A stretch of 20,922 nucleotides of DNA from contig LT649546.1 in the NCBI GenBank assembly GCA_900128395.1, forward strand, positions 1 through 20,922, read 5' to 3'. The position numbers and the translations under genes were made by a program. The DNA comes from Stramenopiles sp. TOSAG23-2. Its lineage: Eukaryota; Sar. Of the stretch, positions 18,601 through 20,922 are shown in pieces (within the stretch, counting starts at the first letter, position 1; each line of letters starts with the position of its first letter). Below the pieces are notes generated by a model that was not told where the DNA came from, did no database searches, and worked only from the letters and a program-made list of their open reading frames with translations.

Positions 18601-20922
18601 GGTTTTACCATTTCGTTTATTGCTAATGTAAGTACCCCATTTTCTGTTATTGTGACAGTCAATGTATCTTCCTTCTTCCACAACAAAGACGAGTTGCTAG
18701 GAATTTCTTGGGCAATCTGCTTGCCGTTATGATATATGGTCCCATTTGCATATATCCCAATAGAATTAATTGAATTTCCAAGACATGGTGGTGCGGTTGG
18801 GCCAAAGTTTGAAAATCTATCGGAACATAAGCCAATTCCATCGCAACTTCCATCTATTACAGGTGTATGTAACCACTGAATTGTGAATTCAGTTTTTCCA
18901 GCTTTTTCATCTATTGCATCACCAAATTTAACAGCTTCAACACTTTTACCAATTCGCTTTTGAAGTCGACCTTTTTGAGCATTTTCAAACATTTTTTTGT
19001 TTTGTAATATTTGTTTATCACGTTGCTCCTGCCCCTCTACAAGCCATTCGTCCTTTTCATTTTTAACAATCTTCCTTAATCCTCGTCTTCTAAGATGAAA
19101 CATTTGACTTTCTTCTTCTTCCTCTTCCATCTCTTCGCCATCTTGTCCATAAATGCCAAACCAGCCGGTAACTATTTGGGATGAAATTTTGATTTTCTTA
19201 TGACGATCACGCTGGGTTTCCTTCGACACGTTTAAACACACCTGATCCATTTTCAAACCCTGTATGATTTTCTTGTTTCTTGGATTCTCAATTGTAACAT
19301 TATTCTTTCGATACAACGTCCCATTTATATATTCACGCTCTAAATAAATATTTTCGGGCATTGGCAGTGGAATCCATGCTTCAGATTCCCATTTCTCTGT
19401 CCTTTCCCATTGAAAATCTAATTGATTTGTAGTTGAAAGTACGGCTTGCCTTCCTTCATCAGTTATCATGAAGGATTCACCATGTACATCATCATTCCAA
19501 TAGTATGGCATGACTTCTTCCTCTTCTTCCAAATCCTCATTACCTTTACTTTCCAGTATTAATTGACGTGTGTATGCACCAAAAGCAGCTTGATCTTCTT
19601 GTGTGGTGTATTTTTCTAAAAATGAAGCTAGTTGTGCTACTGTTGCAGTTTCCCCTGCTAATGATGGGAAAGTGTTTAATGGTTCTCCATTTCTCAAAAA
19701 AACAAATGATGGGAACGAGGTAACTTTATAACTATTTGCAATTTTAGCCATGCCCTTTGCATCAGCTTTAATGCTTAAAAATCGAATCCATGGCCATGAG
19801 CTAATAAGATCTTGAACTTGTTTCATTAATGCAGTACACTTTTTTGACCATTGGACTTGGAAACATGCTAATGCTAACCACCCACCAGGTGGTGGTGGGG
19901 ACATTGTTCCACTAATTTCGGGGGTTTTTTCTTCCATAAAACCTTTTGGTGTATCAATATAAGTCATTTTACTGTATTTTTCGCCCAAAACACTTAAATC
20001 GGAGTAGTAGGTCCAATTGGATGTTTTCGCACGTTCTGGAATAAAACATTTAGCCATGATAGCTGTACCCTCTTCTTTATTTGCATTTGCTTTTGCTTTT
20101 AATTCGTATAATCTATTTTTTACAACAGTGCAAAAGTATAAATGGTGCTTTTTTGGATCATAATTTGGAGATTCCCGATCTAAAACAATATCTTCACTAT
20201 CCAAAAGTTGAATTTCTTCTTCATCCTTAAGCCTGCACACCACATTTGTATGATTGGATTTCAAAGTATATCGTGCTGCCTCTAATGTTAAATCCCATGG
20301 GGAATTCATCCCGGAATCGTTGGTTACTAATGATATTTTCAAGCGGCATGCATGTGCATCAGGGTGAAAATCATCTCCCATGCGTGTAAAATATTTAAAT
20401 ATGGTAGCGCTACTGCTTTTATAGTTTGTATCTGTAGCAACTGAATCTGCTAGGCGAAAGACGTGGTCGTATTGCCGATTTAAATAGCGCAATAACATTA
20501 AATATAATGCCGTATCTACCCCTTTTGTCATTAAAAACGCCAACGAAACATGGATTGGATATATATAATATTTTTGTGTTAAACCATTGTACCATTTTTC
20601 ATCTTGTCTATCAAGAACAAGCTCTGTAGTAAATGGCTGGCTTTCTACCACAGGTCTAACTGGGGAGACAACAGCAACTAAAACTGACAGTTCTCGTTGA
20701 GAATTAGACATGACTAGTGAATGTGGGATGCCTTCCAAAATTGCACCAATCATATGCGGTCTTTCATTTGAAATGTATAAATCTGCATGGTCTATAGAAT
20801 ACAAATTATTCTTTCCTTCGTGGTCTGTACGACTTGTAAATGCCAACTTTAATCTAGGCAATTCTACGGAATCAATTTGCGGGCAACCTTTTGCTAAATG
20901 CGAAGGGGCACTTACACTATCC
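12636..20922 (-). CDS. Giant DUF3638/DUF3645 helicase-like protein, 5' part, partial at window edge (two thioredoxins, SPRY, WWE, ATPase core)
   Basis: The frame is open from the right edge of the window, so the true start lies outside. Residues are counted from 20861. Domains in order: a family N-terminal region with HPDAHACRLK (166-175); a thioredoxin fold (325-420) whose active site is WSKKC (338-342), with cis-Pro384; an SPRY-like domain (about 655-785); two Tudor/SH3-like segments (930-1035); a WWE-like domain (about 1059-1110, with CIWMY and GWRLYS); a canonical thioredoxin (about 1385-1490, WCGPC at 1410-1414, cis-Pro1454); the DUF3638 ATPase with Walker A GAGKTT (1848-1853) and DEVD (1986-1989); and DUF3645 (about 2647-2686, EFAHPDVILGL). 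The apparent end at 12636 is not real: family similarity carries on in another frame after the G8 run. Related giant proteins are often labelled ubiquitin thioesterase-like, but their activity is poorly known. Confidence 0.9.
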   Translation of the reverse strand, partial: DSVSAPSHLAKGCPQIDSVELPRLKLAFTSRTDHEGKNNLYSIDHADLYISNERPHMIGAILEGIPHSLVMSNSQRELSVLVAVVSPVRPVVESQPFTTELVLDRQDEKWYNGLTQKYYIYPIHVSLAFLMTKGVDTALYLMLLRYLNRQYDHVFRLADSVATDTNYKSSSATIFKYFTRMGDDFHPDAHACRLKISLVTNDSGMNSPWDLTLEAARYTLKSNHTNVVCRLKDEEEIQLLDSEDIVLDRESPNYDPKKHHLYFCTVVKNRLYELKAKANANKEEGTAIMAKCFIPERAKTSNWTYYSDLSVLGEKYSKMTYIDTPKGFMEEKTPEISGTMSPPPPGGWLALACFQVQWSKKCTALMKQVQDLISSWPWIRFLSIKADAKGMAKIANSYKVTSFPSFVFLRNGEPLNTFPSLAGETATVAQLASFLEKYTTQEDQAAFGAYTRQLILESKGNEDLEEEEEVMPYYWNDDVHGESFMITDEGRQAVLSTTNQLDFQWERTEKWESEAWIPLPMPENIYLEREYINGTLYRKNNVTIENPRNKKIIQGLKMDQVCLNVSKETQRDRHKKIKISSQIVTGWFGIYGQDGEEMEEEEEESQMFHLRRRGLRKIVKNEKDEWLVEGQEQRDKQILQNKKMFENAQKGRLQKRIGKSVEAVKFGDAIDEKAGKTEFTIQWLHTPVIDGSCDGIGLCSDRFSNFGPTAPPCLGNSINSIGIYANGTIYHNGKQIAQEIPSNSSLLWKKEDTLTVTITENGVLTLAINEMVKPELTIGNIFKLLKSSNVFPIVCTSALIDFSLFVPRNNTFTESRLAKETTVEDGDKFVVVEEETMKNEDLAKSILNDATFAEDDLGDDESKILDDSLKKSSDNNIATEMAEMKGVDVNYLSFKSGLLPSEISKISADKQDDFVRQAIAKIGCKIITKKLTENSEGKEKEHKKLEQKFQIDQLVQAKRKIGYGYENAIIQQYHEDSRKYTVRFEEDESLMIPQKQISKKKIFKVGDKVQVKLRGSNKYEAAVVSKAVLEDEEGIWMQYDVTMEDDGSLMEKVREYMVKAAVKKVKEIESKDAEMNDIDKCIWMYETKSGWRLYSKETMRTLEKARRSGSAKVTCTVEGERVTIYVIGSDDSLSHEKGDTVSSVRRHILGDGLGATIKIMSFKYDPPMTLRGSSGLDILDKIWTRGENMDGFYSRLGFLFIYELLNGEHKCKLLSSGFSGWQIGNRSQDSSSYESHRLAVLLLQLFKDRHTKSIPASILNILSLNRRLCRYVPKFKGSRYNAKNGVFNGWIDKKNPKAPLADLFNEILPLFQKFKKLRGAIRYPPKAPYDELPEPISEIVVESVTETNNMFANNVRRPEISDLRCEKRSLEGMNVEDIKQLAGSADYILRQKLIKWNHPIEILSKLHFDEEMQKSNKIGQLVVVKFSAEWCGPCKQIEPIYHAIAKNAISVKFLVVDVDECEAIAKKYKIESMPTTIFFRNNMPINGAKKIVGGGPQWLNAITTGIRDLSNETERSGIIEFLREEAGVSLSTSEVAETMSFIDKDLFNLATTPLAEIENKNISILSRSDRGLTNISAKLPFDIQKHEAAQSHVASAFWNRLVNDMKEYSNMENKAAMPLLNIFSTIKFDSIFELHGGEDKVQAVIDYMKVMNVELQHIRNRDAKMVQQAIPLLMKACSYVRVSKDKDFSGKLMFLLRREAKQEPLVWLEYLFSTLLSTKSTDDLLKLNPYLSNENLKRIMKLTIIAILRSSRVGHTNRCISAAQKLEKKLKDILKLNESQRKEQKVRLLPNLLQAASDLAKMLATKRHYMYDMSDDDKNGSMVIFDPRFLVFEFTWNIVLRKAQVKIVKDFMDSLKQGKSKVKQMIMGAGKTTVVAPLLALMLANGDDLVLSVVPRALLEMSRKRMQETFSIIVQKRIYTLKFDRSTDVKPSLTQSLQNAVKNRGIVVATPTAIKSVFLSFIEKKRQLKYAMQNELSTQDITKIESEIKTLISTLKLFKTGVMLLDEVDLLLHPLKSELNFPLGEKFDLDASEDGARWNLVVHLMDAIFFTTTGRVSEFEYRGQAAQILQKLKATTIMGLQINALQRLPHLTLLDLDFYKDKMMPILAEWLILWLRQQHVAGLDHREMLRYVIDGAAAKGDCVTKVKLLDLAIREREIKKGLIDEDPEMTKAHLASLSLEDSGNILKANAIKRSISSDQIDDEEHAILETEIKYLKAAKQVAEEEKELVFAVCEDSERLREVVLTTTIERQNMMKQIQSCKLKIEKLENPRDSSLDNSTIVWMAPLFDSNDGSEYDEEDEKHLVKEEREVHRLCSKMEEQGFSMRQCGHEGDEALEITKSLITNKKLRCLVIGAGHGVPQYITDKIVDSLNRLESFSFDRLFIFAGAEPLSEKHRLNLWVSGITVYDSLEELQLAMENVTKEIDDEGDANYEKDESDDEKNGDDDLLTLINGHTEETKVVDTQSSNSIGPPGISRQTSWGTSRLEKLRERLGELNKKFNELKDNLGIKKEVFVKRVIDSAKKLETCLEKRREELGNSLPSSLEGPVADNDNKQSMAALAEAGPEWGVEAALALAYFSTEPTEIEKEQHVYHIKSIKTEILSLERTALSAELMSRVMPEHQKLLNLAHDWLHVFLPHCLKKINRVSFGLLTEAECRQALIDDPRLPPSRLKLAVPFIGKDVPSQSSEFAHPDVILGLTVLAYRYSGIRQQDFNDIIDHMTSLFTREIGPAHDRPSAKLYEKWVKAAGGGNSRRKETTAKQYW
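12679..12686 (-). other. G8 homopolymer frame break inside the giant gene
   Basis: On the coding strand the run reads GCT followed by eight G and then CAATTCGAGG. Upstream, the frame continues KLYEKWVKAA and stops 14 codons past the run. With seven G instead of eight it reads GGAIRGGKKRQQNN and stays open into LQKSNLDQMTKLHKLW, the expected next block of this family. A single extra base therefore explains the split. Sequencing or assembly error in the homopolymer is most likely; a +1 programmed frameshift or a real mutation cannot be excluded. Confidence 0.85.
15303..15320 (-). other. Walker A (P-loop) motif of the DUF3638 ATPase
   Basis: These bases encode GAGKTT, preceded by QMIM, matching the conserved MGxGKT P-loop of the family. 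The paired Walker B/DExD motif DEVD is encoded at 14895-14906, and an intervening VATPTAIK matches a helicase motif Ib-like segment. The core therefore looks competent to bind and hydrolyse ATP. Confidence 0.85.
16620..16634 (-). other. Canonical thioredoxin active site WCGPC
   Basis: These bases encode WCGPC in the second thioredoxin domain, inside VVVKFSAEWCGPCKQIEP. With the cis-proline in SMPT some 40 residues later, this should be a redox-active thioredoxin fold. Confidence 0.92.
19836..19850 (-). other. Degenerate thioredoxin active site WSKKC
   Basis: These bases encode WSKKC at the active-site position of the first thioredoxin domain. The first, nucleophilic cysteine is serine, while the second cysteine and the cis-proline (TSFPS) are kept. 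The domain is unlikely to reduce disulfides in the normal way and may bind partners or act as a single-Cys site. Confidence 0.75.

Overview
This is nuclear DNA from a flagellated, AT-rich eukaryotic microbe. The evidence is a Mediator subunit, a ciliary dynein-regulatory-complex subunit, a giant multidomain eukaryotic protein, and one gene that reads through only if a 95-nt GTATGT...TAG intron is removed. TAA and TGA both act as stops, so the code looks standard and the ciliate codes are excluded. Most genes are intronless and lie 0.2 to 1.6 kb apart. The giant protein's architecture (DUF3638/DUF3645 with thioredoxin, SPRY, EF-hand and ZZ modules) is what I would expect from a stramenopile or another SAR protist, but that placement is inference.

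Layout, left to right. 74-541 (-): Mediator subunit 7. 1271-1953 (+): a small basic protein ending in a RanBP2-type zinc finger, in two exons. 2504-4114 (-): DRC3/LRRC48, an axonemal leucine-rich-repeat protein. 4115-5736: a 1.6-kb intergenic region with one suggestive but unproven minus-strand coding patch (about 4924-5145) and one doubtful plus-strand small ORF. 5737-7887 (+): an FAD-dependent oxidoreductase fused in frame to the C-terminal half of mitochondrial-type phosphatidylglycerophosphate synthase (PGS1, phospholipase D superfamily). 8054 to the right edge (-): one giant gene, at least about 4,290 codons, whose reading frame is broken by a single extra base in a G8 run at 12679-12686.

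The genes do not form one pathway: transcription (MED7), cilium (DRC3), lipid or redox metabolism (the fusion) and probable ubiquitin or protein quality control (the giant protein). The two observations most worth following are the flavoprotein-PGS1 fusion, which keeps only the second HKD half-site, and the giant helicase-like protein with two thioredoxin domains, one of them lacking the first active-site cysteine.
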